Shown here: piece by piece, positions 42,489 through 51,391 of the stretch
Layout: the number at the start of each line of letters is the position of its first letter
Position numbering within the stretch: position 1 is the stretch's first letter
DNA from: Acidobacteriota bacterium
Lineage (GTDB): Bacteria; Acidobacteriota; Aminicenantia; S016-38
NCBI GenBank assembly: GCA_015486055.1
Contig: WFSJ01000059.1
Coordinates: forward strand, 1-64,000
Length of the DNA: 64,000 nucleotides
Direction: 5' to 3'
Notes under the pieces: model-generated
Told to the model about the DNA's origin: nothing
Database searches by the model: none
What the model saw: only the letters and a program-made list of their open reading frames with translations
Position numbers and translations under genes: made by a program

Positions 42489-43718
42489 TCAAGGAAGTCT
42501 CTTTATTATCAAAAAGGTAAGGTCGTCTTCAACAGAAAAATCCTTCATATAGTTGAGGAGTAGTTTCCCAAGGTTCTCTGGCTTTGTTCCCCTGTTCCGG
42601 GATAGGAAGGCTTTTATTCCCTCTATGCCGAATTCATCCTCGCACCTCATAGCTTCTGACAGCCCGTCCGTGTAAAGGAAAAGCATGTCACCACTTTCCA
42701 TTTTTTCCTTCCCGCTTTCATACTCATTTTCCCTAATTCCGAGGACCATTCCTCCCTTGTTTAGCTCTATAAATTTTTCTCCCTTCATTAGGACCGGTGG
42801 ATTGTGTCCTGCATTTGAATACACGATCTCTCCGTTTGAAGGGTCAAGAGAAAACAGAAAAAATGTTATAAAAGTCATCCTCTCAGTGTTTTTGATAGTT
42901 ATTTCGTTAAGTTCCTTCATTATTGTTGAAATTTTCCCAGGGGAAAAACTTGCTATCGCCCTTAATGAAGACTGAATGGAAGCCATCAAAAGAGATGCTG
43001 GTATTCCTTTTCCAGCCACATCTCCAAGAGCCATAAGGTATTTATCACCGATTTTATAAAGATCATAATAATCTCCACCTACATATCTTGAAGGAATACT
43101 CTTTCCGTAGGCCTGGAAACCCTCTATTTTCATTTCCTTGGGAAGGAGATTTTGCTGGATTTCCTTGGCTATCTCAAGTTCCCTCTCCAGCCTGTGCTTT
43201 TCCACCGTTTCTCTGCGAAATAGCATGTTTTCATAGGCCAAAAGAGTTATCTGAAAAAGGGCTTTTATGTAATTTTCATTTTCACCGTTGATTTTCTCTG
43301 CATCAGTTCCTGATATGGCAAGGAAATTTTCCTGAAGGCTCAACAAGTGTTCAACACCCTTTTCTTTGAACATAAGGGCCGTTTGCTCCGAGGCTATTGT
43401 AAGTTCAAGGATTGTGCCAAATCCAAATTTTCCAAGGATCTCCACTAAGTCCTCTCTCCCCTTCTCTAAAACTTCCCTTAGAATAGGGGGAAGTTTTATC
43501 CCCTTAGATATTATGTATACCCTGTCCTTTGCCTTAACCCTTAAAATGCACCTTGAGATCCCGGTCTGCCCCATGACAGTTGACAGGAAAGTTTTGAAGA
43601 GCCTATCCTCGTCAAAAACCCTTATTATCTGTCTTGCATACTGAAGGAAATTCTCAAGCTCAAATTCTTTAAGCTGGAGAGCTCTCGTCAGTCTTTTAAT
43701 CTCTTTATTATTCTCCAC
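42489..43718 (-). CDS. RsbU-type PP2C serine phosphatase with sensor domain
   Basis: A 409-residue protein. An N-terminal coiled coil (to about 30) leads to a GAF-like domain (about 30-165). The SpoIIE/PP2C catalytic domain starts near 195 with Y-V-G-G-D-Y-Y-D, then L-G-D-V-A-G-K-G, N-A-G-H-N-P-P and L-Y-T-D-G. The acidic metal ligands are present. It should dephosphorylate the STAS antagonist encoded two genes upstream. The start is GTG at 43718 behind GGAGGTAAAC; it overlaps the kinase gene by 31 bases. Confidence 0.88.
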   Translation of the reverse strand: MENNKEIKRLTRALQLKEFELENFLQYARQIIRVFDEDRLFKTFLSTVMGQTGISRCILRVKAKDRVYIISKGIKLPPILREVLEKGREDLVEILGKFGFGTILELTIASEQTALMFKEKGVEHLLSLQENFLAISGTDAEKINGENENYIKALFQITLLAYENMLFRRETVEKHRLERELEIAKEIQQNLLPKEMKIEGFQAYGKSIPSRYVGGDYYDLYKIGDKYLMALGDVAGKGIPASLLMASIQSSLRAIASFSPGKISTIMKELNEITIKNTERMTFITFFLFSLDPSNGEIVYSNAGHNPPVLMKGEKFIELNKGGMVLGIRENEYESGKEKMESGDMLFLYTDGLSEAMRCEDEFGIEGIKAFLSRNRGTKPENLGKLLLNYMKDFSVEDDLTFLIIKRLP

Positions 43719-44101
43719 CAGTTTACCTCCCTTTCTCTCCCATAATTAACTTCATCGGTTGCCCTTTTTATTATCTCAAGCCCTAATCCGTCTTTTCTCC
43801 TTTCCCTTATATACTCTTTAAGATCAAATTCCTCATTCGGAATCTCTATTGAAGTTCCACCAAATTTGAATTCTACCTGAGCCTTGCTCCTTGAGACTTT
43901 CCAGCCTATCTCAATCCAACCATTTTCTTTCCCCTTATATGAGTGCTTTATTATATTAGAAAGAACCTCTTCCACAGCTAATGAGAAAAGCGTAGCATCT
44001 TTTTCCGGGAAGTAATACAGAAGCAGTATCTTTCTTGAAAGTTCAGAGACAGGATAAAGGAGTAAATAAGAGCTGGGAATTCTGAGTAGCACTTCAGCCA
44101 T
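43688..44101 (-). CDS. RsbW-type anti-sigma factor serine kinase
   Basis: A 137-residue GHKL ATPase with N-box V-E-E-V-L-S-N-I-I-K-H-S-Y and a G-L-G-L-E-I-I segment (G-box). It fits an anti-sigma/switch-protein kinase. It starts inside the end of the STAS gene (8-base overlap). It phosphorylates the STAS protein and is countered by the RsbU-type phosphatase. Its regulated sigma factor is not in the window. Confidence 0.82.
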   Translation of the reverse strand: MAEVLLRIPSSYLLLYPVSELSRKILLLYYFPEKDATLFSLAVEEVLSNIIKHSYKGKENGWIEIGWKVSRSKAQVEFKFGGTSIEIPNEEFDLKEYIRERRKDGLGLEIIKRATDEVNYGREREVNWWRIIKRLKD

Positions 44102-44441
44102 TAGAGAAAAAGGCCACAGCTCCTTTTAGCTCCGGAAAGAACTTGTAGATCTTTGTGAAACCAAGAAGGTCAAATATCTCATGAACCTTTGGGGAGGTGC
44201 AACAAATGATTATGTCGCCTCTGTTCTCCCTAACCTCCTCTATATAACCAATGAGAACTCCTAACCCTGCTGATGAAATATAAAGGAGCTCCGAGCAATC
44301 AATTATTATCCTGAATTTTCCCTCCCCTATTCCTTCTTTTATTGAACTGTCAAAATTCTCAACCGTCAGAGGATCAACCCTTCCCTTGGGTCTTATTATG
44401 AGAATATTTTCCCTTTCTTCCTTTTCTATCTCAAGCTCCAT
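44094..44441 (-). CDS. STAS-domain anti-sigma factor antagonist
   Basis: A 115-residue RsbV/SpoIIAA-type STAS protein: G-R-V-D-P-L-T at the N-half, then D-C-S-E-L-L-Y-I-S-S-A-G-L-G-V-L with the phosphorylatable Ser of the S-S-A-G-L motif. It binds the kinase when unphosphorylated. Start ATG 44441 (the TTG two codons earlier is alternative); overlaps ndk by 11 bases. Confidence 0.88.
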   Translation of the reverse strand: MELEIEKEERENILIIRPKGRVDPLTVENFDSSIKEGIGEGKFRIIIDCSELLYISSAGLGVLIGYIEEVRENRGDIIICCTSPKVHEIFDLLGFTKIYKFFPELKGAVAFFSNG

Positions 44442-44859
44442 TTTCAACCTCTAACTCTGAAAAGAAGAAATTAACCTCAAATTTGACAGACTCTGAGGAA
44501 TCTGAGCCGTGCACAACATTTCTCTGAATGTCAGTTCCATAAATCCTTCTTATTGTTCCTTCCTCTGCCTTTGCCGGGTCAGTCGCCCCCATTATTTGCC
44601 TCCATTTGTTTATGATTCCCTCTCCTGCCAGCACCATCACCACAATGGGACCAGAGGACATATATTCAATAAGGTCATTGAAGAAAATTTTGTCCTTATG
44701 AACATAGTAAAATCTCCCTGCTTCTCCCTTTGTAAGATGAACCATTTTCATAGCTGAGATTTTTAATTTTTCTTTCTCTATCCTTGATATTATTCTTCCT
44801 ACAATCCCCCTTTCCACTGCATCTGGCTTTATTATAGCAAGGCTTCTTTCCATTGCCAT
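44431..44859 (-). CDS. ndk: Nucleoside diphosphate kinase
   Basis: A 142-residue enzyme with I-I-K-P-D-A-V near the start, and N-V-V-H-G-S-D-S with the phosphohistidine. It equalises NTP/NDP pools. It lies between the endonuclease Q-like gene and the partner-switch genes in one minus-strand operon. GGAGAT precedes the ATG. A second ATG two codons in is an alternative start. Confidence 0.95.
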   Translation of the reverse strand: MAMERSLAIIKPDAVERGIVGRIISRIEKEKLKISAMKMVHLTKGEAGRFYYVHKDKIFFNDLIEYMSSGPIVVMVLAGEGIINKWRQIMGATDPAKAEEGTIRRIYGTDIQRNVVHGSDSSESVKFEVNFFFSELEVENGA

Positions 44860-44863
44860 CTCC

Positions 44864-46129
44864 TTAAAATAAATTCTGCTGCTTGGTTTCTTCCTCTTTG
44901 AAAGGGTCTATAACCCCATATACTCCATCATAACCGGGATCAACTCTCACATTACCTTCTCTCATATTTTTTATCCCATTTGCTACTCTCTCCCCAAGCA
45001 TCTTCCTTATATCCTTCAGTGGAACCTCGGTCAGAATTGAGAACTCGTTACCGAAGTTCTTTATTGATGAGAAATATTCTGTAAGAATATGCTTTGAGTT
45101 TTTAGTTTTTCCCTCAGCCTTTGCCAATATTTCCGGTAATGGAATGAGGTGGATGAAATCCACTGCGTTTTCTGGCCTCTCTCCTTCTTTCCTGTCTGCA
45201 AGTTCCTCTACCCTGTGAGCCACTCCTATGGTCAGTTTTTTCCCACATTTTGGGCATATATTTTTAAGCTTCATAGCTTCCTTTGGGGAAAGCCTCACAC
45301 CGCAATTTCTATGCCCATCATAATGATACTTTCCTTCTTGTGGAAAAAATTCAACTGTGGAGATAAACCCTTCCCTTGTTTTTATAGCATTTATTATATT
45401 GTGAAAGCCAAGCTCTGTGTCAAAAAGGTTGGATTCCCTTCCAATATTTGGAGGAGAGTGAGCATCGGAATTGGAAACAAGGGTAAACCTGTCAAGGGAG
45501 GAAAGCATCCAGTTCATTGGTGGATCTGAGCTGAGGCCAGTCTCAAGGCCTATGAAGTTTTCCGAAAGCTCACCACAGCATTCTTCAATGGAATCAAAAC
45601 CTGAATTCGCTCCGAAAAGAGAAAACCATGGGGTCCATATATGAGCAGGTATTATAGCTGTTGATGGAGCATACTTCAGAACTATTTCTATTAGTTCCCT
45701 TGTATCCATTCCGAAGGTAGGTCTTCCATCTACTTGGAGATTTCCTTTTGAAGCCAGGGCCGAATTCAGTTTTTCCACATCCTCTATTGATTCCCCAAGA
45801 AGGACGACATGAATTTTCCTCACCTTATTCCCTTTCGAGTATATAAGGCTTACCTCTGTAGTGAGAAGGAAATAGACATCCTCCCTTTCCATATCAAGTT
45901 CAAATGGGAAAACCTCTTTTGACGGTTCCTTAAGTGTCAACAGACCATTATCCTCTCTCTTAAGAAGTGTTTTTATCCTGAAAAGCCAATCAGGATGAGT
46001 AAAATCCCCTGTTCCCACAACCTTTATGCCCTTAATTTTTGCCCAGGCAGCTATTGCGGGAAGGTCCATATCCTTTGAAGTAGCTCTTGAATACCTTGAG
46101 TGAATGTGAAGATCGGCAAGAAACTTCAT
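44864..46129 (-). CDS. PHP-domain endonuclease Q-like protein
   Basis: A 421-residue PHP-family protein. The N-terminal metal site is D-L-H-I-H-S-R-Y-S, followed by G-T-G-D-F-T-H. A zinc-finger-like cluster C-G-V-R-L near 280 pairs with C-P-K-C-G-K-K. It matches the TIGR00375-type family that includes archaeal endonuclease Q, which cuts 5' of deoxyuridine, hypoxanthine or xanthine in DNA. In a thermophile this would counter heat-driven deamination. It lies only two bases after the radical SAM gene in the same operon. The function is by homology. Confidence 0.78.
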   Translation of the reverse strand: MKFLADLHIHSRYSRATSKDMDLPAIAAWAKIKGIKVVGTGDFTHPDWLFRIKTLLKREDNGLLTLKEPSKEVFPFELDMEREDVYFLLTTEVSLIYSKGNKVRKIHVVLLGESIEDVEKLNSALASKGNLQVDGRPTFGMDTRELIEIVLKYAPSTAIIPAHIWTPWFSLFGANSGFDSIEECCGELSENFIGLETGLSSDPPMNWMLSSLDRFTLVSNSDAHSPPNIGRESNLFDTELGFHNIINAIKTREGFISTVEFFPQEGKYHYDGHRNCGVRLSPKEAMKLKNICPKCGKKLTIGVAHRVEELADRKEGERPENAVDFIHLIPLPEILAKAEGKTKNSKHILTEYFSSIKNFGNEFSILTEVPLKDIRKMLGERVANGIKNMREGNVRVDPGYDGVYGVIDPFKEEETKQQNLF

Positions 46130-46131
46130 CT

Positions 46132-47103
46132 TTATATATTCTCCCTTATGAAGAATTTAAGATAATTTTTGGGAATTCCCAAAAAAGTTTCCCTATATAT
46201 CATATCGCATTTCTGACATCTCGGGTGCTTTTCAGCACTTTCATTTGCAAAGCTTTTCCTCAGCTTCCTCATTTTCTCTCCATTCCATATATCAAGAAGA
46301 GATTCTCTCTTAGCATCACCTATTATTATTTCACCAAAGAAGTCCTGGGGACATGCAGGAACCTTTCCGTCATAAAATATGCTCATTGAATAATAGGGAA
46401 ATGTGCATGGGACATAGTTCAGCTTTCCCTTTCTGCTTATGTTATAAAGCCCTGCCCAGTTGTGAATCCTCCTGACTATGAACTTGTCAAGAGGGAGTCC
46501 CCTGAACTTTTCTCTGAAGTCTTTCCTTTTCTTTTTTATTTCATCTTCGCTTTCCTTCATGACTTCCATAACCTCTATAACTGTATATGGTTTTGTTCTT
46601 CCAAGTGTCTTCTTTATTTCAAGAAACTTTATTATATTCTCAAGAACCTGTTCAAAGACTGCCCCTACTCTGACTTTTTCATAAGTGCCCTTATCGTAAC
46701 CATCAAAAGAGAAGGAAATAAAGTCAAGTCCTGCCTTTATTATCTCCCTTGAGTATTCTTCTGTAAGAATTGTGGCGTTAGTGTGGAGTCTCGGTCTAAG
46801 TTTGGCTTCAGCTGTTTTGTTCACCATTTCCACGAATCTTGGGTGCATAAGACTTTCACCCCTGTGAAACAAATTGACATCATAGGCAAATCCCCTTATC
46901 TGAGAGAGCAAACTCTCAAATAATTCCCATTCCATCATTCCCCTTTTCAAGGCATTGTAGTTTGTGCTGTTCGGGCACATTATGCATCTGAGATTACAGG
47001 CATTCGTAACCTCAAGCCATATTCTTGTTGGAGGAACAGGGATTTTTTCTGCCCTTCTTCTATAGTAATAGTATAGCTTCGCCAAATGGAATAGATGGTT
47101 CAT
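46132..47103 (-). CDS. Radical SAM/SPASM-domain protein 1
   Basis: A 323-residue radical SAM enzyme. The cluster motif C-N-L-R-C-I-M-C lies at about 33-40. A C-terminal SPASM/Twitch-like set of cysteines (V-P-C-T-F-P, V-P-A-C-P-Q-D, C-Q-K-C) would bind extra Fe-S clusters. Such proteins modify peptides or act in cofactor synthesis; the substrate is unknown. It is coupled to the second radical SAM gene upstream by an ATGA overlap. Confidence 0.85.
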   Translation of the reverse strand: MNHLFHLAKLYYYYRRRAEKIPVPPTRIWLEVTNACNLRCIMCPNSTNYNALKRGMMEWELFESLLSQIRGFAYDVNLFHRGESLMHPRFVEMVNKTAEAKLRPRLHTNATILTEEYSREIIKAGLDFISFSFDGYDKGTYEKVRVGAVFEQVLENIIKFLEIKKTLGRTKPYTVIEVMEVMKESEDEIKKKRKDFREKFRGLPLDKFIVRRIHNWAGLYNISRKGKLNYVPCTFPYYSMSIFYDGKVPACPQDFFGEIIIGDAKRESLLDIWNGEKMRKLRKSFANESAEKHPRCQKCDMIYRETFLGIPKNYLKFFIRENI

Positions 47104-48161
47104 ATCTTTTCCATAAAGACATATTTTATAAAGGAGGGGGAAAAGAGCTTGAAGAATTTCCCTTTGTTAACATAACTCAGGTAAAGGTTCGCAGGACCAA
47201 CACAGGTGAACCAACACGGAGGATGATTCCCGAGCTTTATATCTCGCCTGAGTTCCTCTGCTTCCCTGCTGAACCATATATCTTTAAAGCTTCTCTCAGT
47301 GAGGTTTCCAATCTTTCTGAATGCAACAGGACAAGGATGAACATCACCATTTGGATGAATCTGAACGGAAAGATAAGCAGCAATACATCGGAAGCTCTTT
47401 TTAACTGATTCCGGAGCCTCAATGAATTTGGGAAATAGCCTGAGATAGTCGTGAAAATGCGGCAGGTGTGAAGGAAAATCCTTTAAGATGGAGTTTATTT
47501 GTTTTGACAGAAGCGGGATATCCTGCGTAGAAAGCCCAAGGTCCTCCTCTGGAGAATATTTATCTATCTTGTGAACAGGCTCTGTTGTAACCCCGTCAAC
47601 ACCTTTATCAATTGCAAGCTTCACTGTATCGTGAAGATAGGAAAGGTTTTTCCTGTTCAAAGTTATATTGACATATACCTTTGGTCTTGGCCCTGCTTGT
47701 TTTACATTTTCTATAGCAGAAAGAACCCTTTCCCAGGCTCCGTCAACACCTCTTATCCAATCGTGAATTTCCTTCGGCCCATCTAAGGAGAAAAATATTG
47801 AGTCTATCCCTGTCCTTGCAAGTTTTTCAGCATTTTTCCTATCTACAAGCCATCCATTTGAGTTGGCCGCTACCCTGAAACCTAATGATTTCGCAAAAGA
47901 AAGAATTTCAAAAGACTCCTTCAGGAGGAAAAGCTCCCCTCCTGAGAAGGAAATATATTTTCCACCAAGTTCTCTTAGCTCTTTAAGAACTTCCTTTATC
48001 CTGTTCAATGGAAGTCTCTGTTCATCCTTTATTTTCCACAAATGGCAGTGACGACACCTAAGATTACACTTATATGTCAGTTCCCACTGAATTTTAATTG
48101 GGCCTAAAAGAGGGTTAATCCCTCCACCAATGAATTTTGCGAGGTTAAGATAAAATTTCAT
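47100..48161 (-). CDS. Radical SAM/SPASM-domain protein 2
   Basis: A 353-residue radical SAM enzyme, motif C-N-L-R-C-R-H-C near residue 30, with G-G-E-L-F-L and a C-terminal cysteine set (F-R-C-I-A-A-Y, H-P-C-P-V-A, C-W-F-T-C-V). First gene of the minus-strand operon to 42489. No small precursor peptide gene was visible on either side. Promoter directly upstream, probably leaderless. Confidence 0.85.
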   Translation of the reverse strand: MKFYLNLAKFIGGGINPLLGPIKIQWELTYKCNLRCRHCHLWKIKDEQRLPLNRIKEVLKELRELGGKYISFSGGELFLLKESFEILSFAKSLGFRVAANSNGWLVDRKNAEKLARTGIDSIFFSLDGPKEIHDWIRGVDGAWERVLSAIENVKQAGPRPKVYVNITLNRKNLSYLHDTVKLAIDKGVDGVTTEPVHKIDKYSPEEDLGLSTQDIPLLSKQINSILKDFPSHLPHFHDYLRLFPKFIEAPESVKKSFRCIAAYLSVQIHPNGDVHPCPVAFRKIGNLTERSFKDIWFSREAEELRRDIKLGNHPPCWFTCVGPANLYLSYVNKGKFFKLFSPSFIKYVFMEKI

Positions 48162-48169
48162 GAAATCAT

Positions 48170-48198
48170 ATTATAGTTACCCTTCCCCCTTTTTTCAA
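48170..48198 (-). promoter_or_regulatory. Strong candidate leaderless promoter for the radical SAM-EndoQ-ndk-Rsb operon
   Basis: On the minus strand TTGAAA (48193-48198), 17 bases, TATAAT (48170-48175), then 8 bases to ATG 48161. It is back-to-back with the gatB -10 in a 54-base gap. Confidence 0.65.
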
Positions 48199-48201
48199 TG
48201 A

Positions 48202-48207
48202 TATAAT
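48202..48207 (+). promoter_or_regulatory. Candidate leaderless -10 box for gatB
   Basis: TATAAT, 8 bases before ATG 48216. The -35 is weak (TTACCC, 19 bases up). No Shine-Dalgarno lies in the 8-base gap. Confidence 0.5.
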
Positions 48208-48215
48208 TTTTTCCA

Positions 48216-49616
48216 ATGCTTGAACCAACAATCGGCCTTGAAATTCACATTCAACTCCAGACAAGATCTAAAATGTTCTGTTCATGCAAAAACAGCTATG
48301 GTGACCCCCCAAACACAAATATTTGTCCTGTTTGTCTTGGGCATCCCGGAACCCTTCCTGTGCTAAACTGGGAAGCTGTAAAACTTGCAACAAAGCTCGC
48401 ACTTGCTCTAAACTGTAAGGTTAATATGGAATCCTATTTTGCAAGGAAAAACTATTTCTACCCGGATCTTCCAAAAGGATATCAGATAACTCAGTATAAA
48501 AATCCCCTTGCCGAAGATGGATTTATTGAATTAAGAAACGGGAAAAAAATAAGAATAGAAAGACTTCATATAGAAGAAGATTCGGGAAAATCCATCCACA
48601 CAGAAGATGGAACACTTATTGATTTCAATCGTTGTGGCGTTCCCCTCGCAGAGATCGTGACGAAGCCTGACATTTCCTCTCCAGAGGAAGCGCTTTTCTT
48701 CCTCCAATTCCTCAGGAAAATTGCAGTTTACACAGGGGTATCAGATGCAGATATGGAAAAGGGAAATATGCGGTGCGATGCCAATCTTTCCCTGAAACAA
48801 GAGGGAAGCAAGAAAATGGGAACAAAAACAGAGGTAAAAAACCTCAACTCATTTAAATTTTTATCCAAGGCTTTGAAATATGAAATCCAAAGGCAGAAAA
48901 AGATTCTTGAACAAGGAGGCAAAATTCATCTGGAAACAAGAGGATTCGACAGTAAGAAAGGAGTCACCTTCCTGATGAGGAGTAAGGAGGAAGCGCATGA
49001 TTATAGATATTTCCCTGAACCTGATCTTCCTCCTCTCAAGCTTGCCGATTCTTTTATCCAGGAAATTAAAAACTCCATGCCTGAACTTCACTGGCAGAAG
49101 GAAGAAAGGTTCATGAGGGAATTCGGTCTTGATAGAAAAACCGCTGAAGTTCTCTGCGCGGAAAAGGAGATTGGGAATTTTTTTGAGGAAACGGTGAAAT
49201 TTTACGGAAAACCGAAGGAACTCGCAAACTGGACAAAAACAGAGGTTTTAGAGCTGTGGAATCAGGGACTGAAAATTAGACCAGAATCCTTAGGGACCCT
49301 TTTGAAAATTGTGGACGATGGGAAGCTTTCAAGGCTCAAAGCAAAGGAAGTCCTTGAGGAAATGGCCAGTTCCGGAAAGAGTCCGGAAATTATAATGGAA
49401 GAGCGGGAACTCTCCCAGATAAGCGATGAGAAAAAGCTCAGAGTAACAGTTGAAGAAATAATAAAGGAAAATCCCGATAAGGTTGAAAAATACAGGAAGG
49501 GGAAAAAGGGGTTAATGGGCTTTTTTATTGGGGAAGCAATGAAGAGAACCGAGGGTAGGGCAAATCCTAAACTTCTAAATAAAATCCTCGGGGAGGCTCT
49601 AAAAAATGGTGAGTGA
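48216..49616 (+). CDS. gatB: Aspartyl/glutamyl-tRNA amidotransferase subunit B
   Basis: A 466-residue GatB: I-G-L-E-I-H-I-Q-L at the start, the D-L-P-K-G-Y-Q-I-T-Q motif, and a C-terminal YqeY-like helical tail. With GatA and GatC (not here) it converts Glu-tRNA-Gln or Asp-tRNA-Asn to the amide form. A tRNA-Gln is encoded in the window. First gene of the operon to 54932; overlaps the transketolase gene by 11 bases. Confidence 0.95.
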   Translation: MLEPTIGLEIHIQLQTRSKMFCSCKNSYGDPPNTNICPVCLGHPGTLPVLNWEAVKLATKLALALNCKVNMESYFARKNYFYPDLPKGYQITQYKNPLAEDGFIELRNGKKIRIERLHIEEDSGKSIHTEDGTLIDFNRCGVPLAEIVTKPDISSPEEALFFLQFLRKIAVYTGVSDADMEKGNMRCDANLSLKQEGSKKMGTKTEVKNLNSFKFLSKALKYEIQRQKKILEQGGKIHLETRGFDSKKGVTFLMRSKEEAHDYRYFPEPDLPPLKLADSFIQEIKNSMPELHWQKEERFMREFGLDRKTAEVLCAEKEIGNFFEETVKFYGKPKELANWTKTEVLELWNQGLKIRPESLGTLLKIVDDGKLSRLKAKEVLEEMASSGKSPEIIMEERELSQISDEKKLRVTVEEIIKENPDKVEKYRKGKKGLMGFFIGEAMKRTEGRANPKLLNKILGEALKNGE

Positions 49617-50460
49617 AGAAGATATAAAGAAACTCAAAAAAATCTCACTCAAATTGAGAAAACATATTATAAGAATGACCGGACTCGCAAAATCAGGGCA
49701 TCCGGGAGGCTCACTCTCGGCTGCAGATATTGTCACTGTTCTCTTCTTTAAAGTGATGAGATACAGACCAGAGGAGCCAAAATGGAACGACAGAGACTTT
49801 TTTATCCTGAGTAAGGGACATGCAACTCCTCTTCTTTACGCTGCCCTTGCTGAGGCAGGTTTCTTTCCCAAAGAGGAGCTTCCTCATTTCAGAAATCTCA
49901 GTTCTCATCTTCAGGGTCATCCCGACAGGCTCATGACACCTGGCGTTGAAATGTCAACAGGTTCCTTAGGCCAGGGATTATCTGTAGCGAATGGAGTAGC
50001 TTTTTCCCGAAAACTTGATAAAAAATCCAGCAGGGTATATGTGCTCATGGGAGATGGAGAACTACAAGAAGGGCAAGTATGGGAGGCAGCCATGACCTCT
50101 GCCCATTACAAAATTGACAACCTCACAGGGATAGTTGATTTCAACGGTCTCCAAATAGATGGACCTGTAAGTAGAGTTAAAGGCGTAGAACCTGTGGCTG
50201 AAAAATGGAGGGCCTTTGGCTGGTTAGTTAAAGAAATAGACGGCCATGAATTTAGGCAAATAATAGAAGCTTTCAACTGGGCTGAGAACAATAAGGGAAA
50301 ACCCTCTATGATAGTGGCTCATACTCTCAAGGGGAAGGGAGTATCCTTTATGGAAGGGAAGGTAAAGTTTCACGGCGTCCCTCCAACGGAAGAAGAAATG
50401 GAGAAAGCTCTAAAGGAATTAGAAAAAAAGGAGAAGGAACTTGAAGATGAAAGAATTTGA
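49606..50460 (+). CDS. Transketolase N-terminal subunit
   Basis: A 284-residue TPP-binding half: G-H-P-G-G-S-L-S-A-A-D at about 29-39, S-K-G-H-A-T-P-L-L-Y and M-G-D-G-E-L-Q-E-G-Q-V-W-E-A, which hold the TPP/Mg sites. With the next gene it forms a split transketolase of the non-oxidative pentose phosphate pathway. The gene pair overlaps by 14 bases. Confidence 0.92.
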   Translation: MVSEEDIKKLKKISLKLRKHIIRMTGLAKSGHPGGSLSAADIVTVLFFKVMRYRPEEPKWNDRDFFILSKGHATPLLYAALAEAGFFPKEELPHFRNLSSHLQGHPDRLMTPGVEMSTGSLGQGLSVANGVAFSRKLDKKSSRVYVLMGDGELQEGQVWEAAMTSAHYKIDNLTGIVDFNGLQIDGPVSRVKGVEPVAEKWRAFGWLVKEIDGHEFRQIIEAFNWAENNKGKPSMIVAHTLKGKGVSFMEGKVKFHGVPPTEEEMEKALKELEKKEKELEDERI

Positions 50461-51391
50461 ATACAAAAACTTGAGGAATGCATACGGAGAGATACTCGTT
50501 GAGCTCGGGAAAAAGTACAGCGATATGGTTGTGCTGGATGCTGACCTTGCATCTTCCACTAAAACAGCAAGATTTGCTGAAAAGTTTCCTGATAGATTTT
50601 TTAATATGGGAGTATCAGAACAGGACCTTATGTCAACGGCAGCCGGCCTTGCAATAGGTGGAAAGAGACCAATTGCATCCACATTTGCGATTTTTGCAAC
50701 TGGAAGAGCCTGGGAACAGATAAGACAGTCCATAGCTTACGCAAAGACGAATGTGAAAATTGTTGCAACCCATGGCGGGATAACAGTGGGAGAGGATGGG
50801 GCAACTCACCAGATGCTTGAGGATTTTGCGATAATGAGAGTCCTTCCAAATATGAAGGTAATCTGTCCTGCTGATTATTACGAGGTCAAGGAGGTAGTAA
50901 AAAAGGCCTTTGAAGCAGAAGGTCCTGCCTACATAAGGCTCTCAAGGGCGAAATTCCCTGTGATATTTGACGAAAGCCATAAGTTTGAAATAGGGAAGGC
51001 ACAAATTTTAAGAGAAGGAAAGGAACTCACAGCAGTGGGAGTCGGAATAACTGTTCATGCTTTGCTCCTTGCGGCTGAAGAGCTCTGGAAGCAGGGAATT
51101 TCAATAGAGGTAATAAATTCTCCTTCAATAAAACCTCTGGATGGGAAAACAATAGAAAAATCCGCAAGAAAGACCGGGAAAGTCTTCACCGCAGAGGAAC
51201 ACTCTGTCCTCGGAGGACTCGGGTCCACAATATCCGAGTATCTCTCCCAGAATTACCCTGTGAAGATGAAAATTTATGGAATTCAGGACACTTTCGGAAG
51301 ATCAGGGAAAGCCATGGAACTTTTATCCTTTTATGGACTAGACTACAAAGGTATTAAAGAGGCAATTTTGAAATTCTTAAAAGACAGCTAA
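50447..51391 (+). CDS. Transketolase C-terminal subunit
   Basis: A 314-residue pyrimidine-binding half with V-S-E-Q-D-L-M-S-T-A-A-G (catalytic Glu) and G-E-D-G-A-T-H-Q. The C-terminal transketolase domain ends the protein. ATG 50447 is chosen over TTG 50441. Its TAA directly abuts the ftsE ATG. Confidence 0.92.
   Translation: MKEFEYKNLRNAYGEILVELGKKYSDMVVLDADLASSTKTARFAEKFPDRFFNMGVSEQDLMSTAAGLAIGGKRPIASTFAIFATGRAWEQIRQSIAYAKTNVKIVATHGGITVGEDGATHQMLEDFAIMRVLPNMKVICPADYYEVKEVVKKAFEAEGPAYIRLSRAKFPVIFDESHKFEIGKAQILREGKELTAVGVGITVHALLLAAEELWKQGISIEVINSPSIKPLDGKTIEKSARKTGKVFTAEEHSVLGGLGSTISEYLSQNYPVKMKIYGIQDTFGRSGKAMELLSFYGLDYKGIKEAILKFLKDS

Noticed and set aside
45149..45529. 126-codon open frame on the plus strand
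   Set aside because: Antisense to the endonuclease Q-like gene; Cys/Phe-rich shadow.
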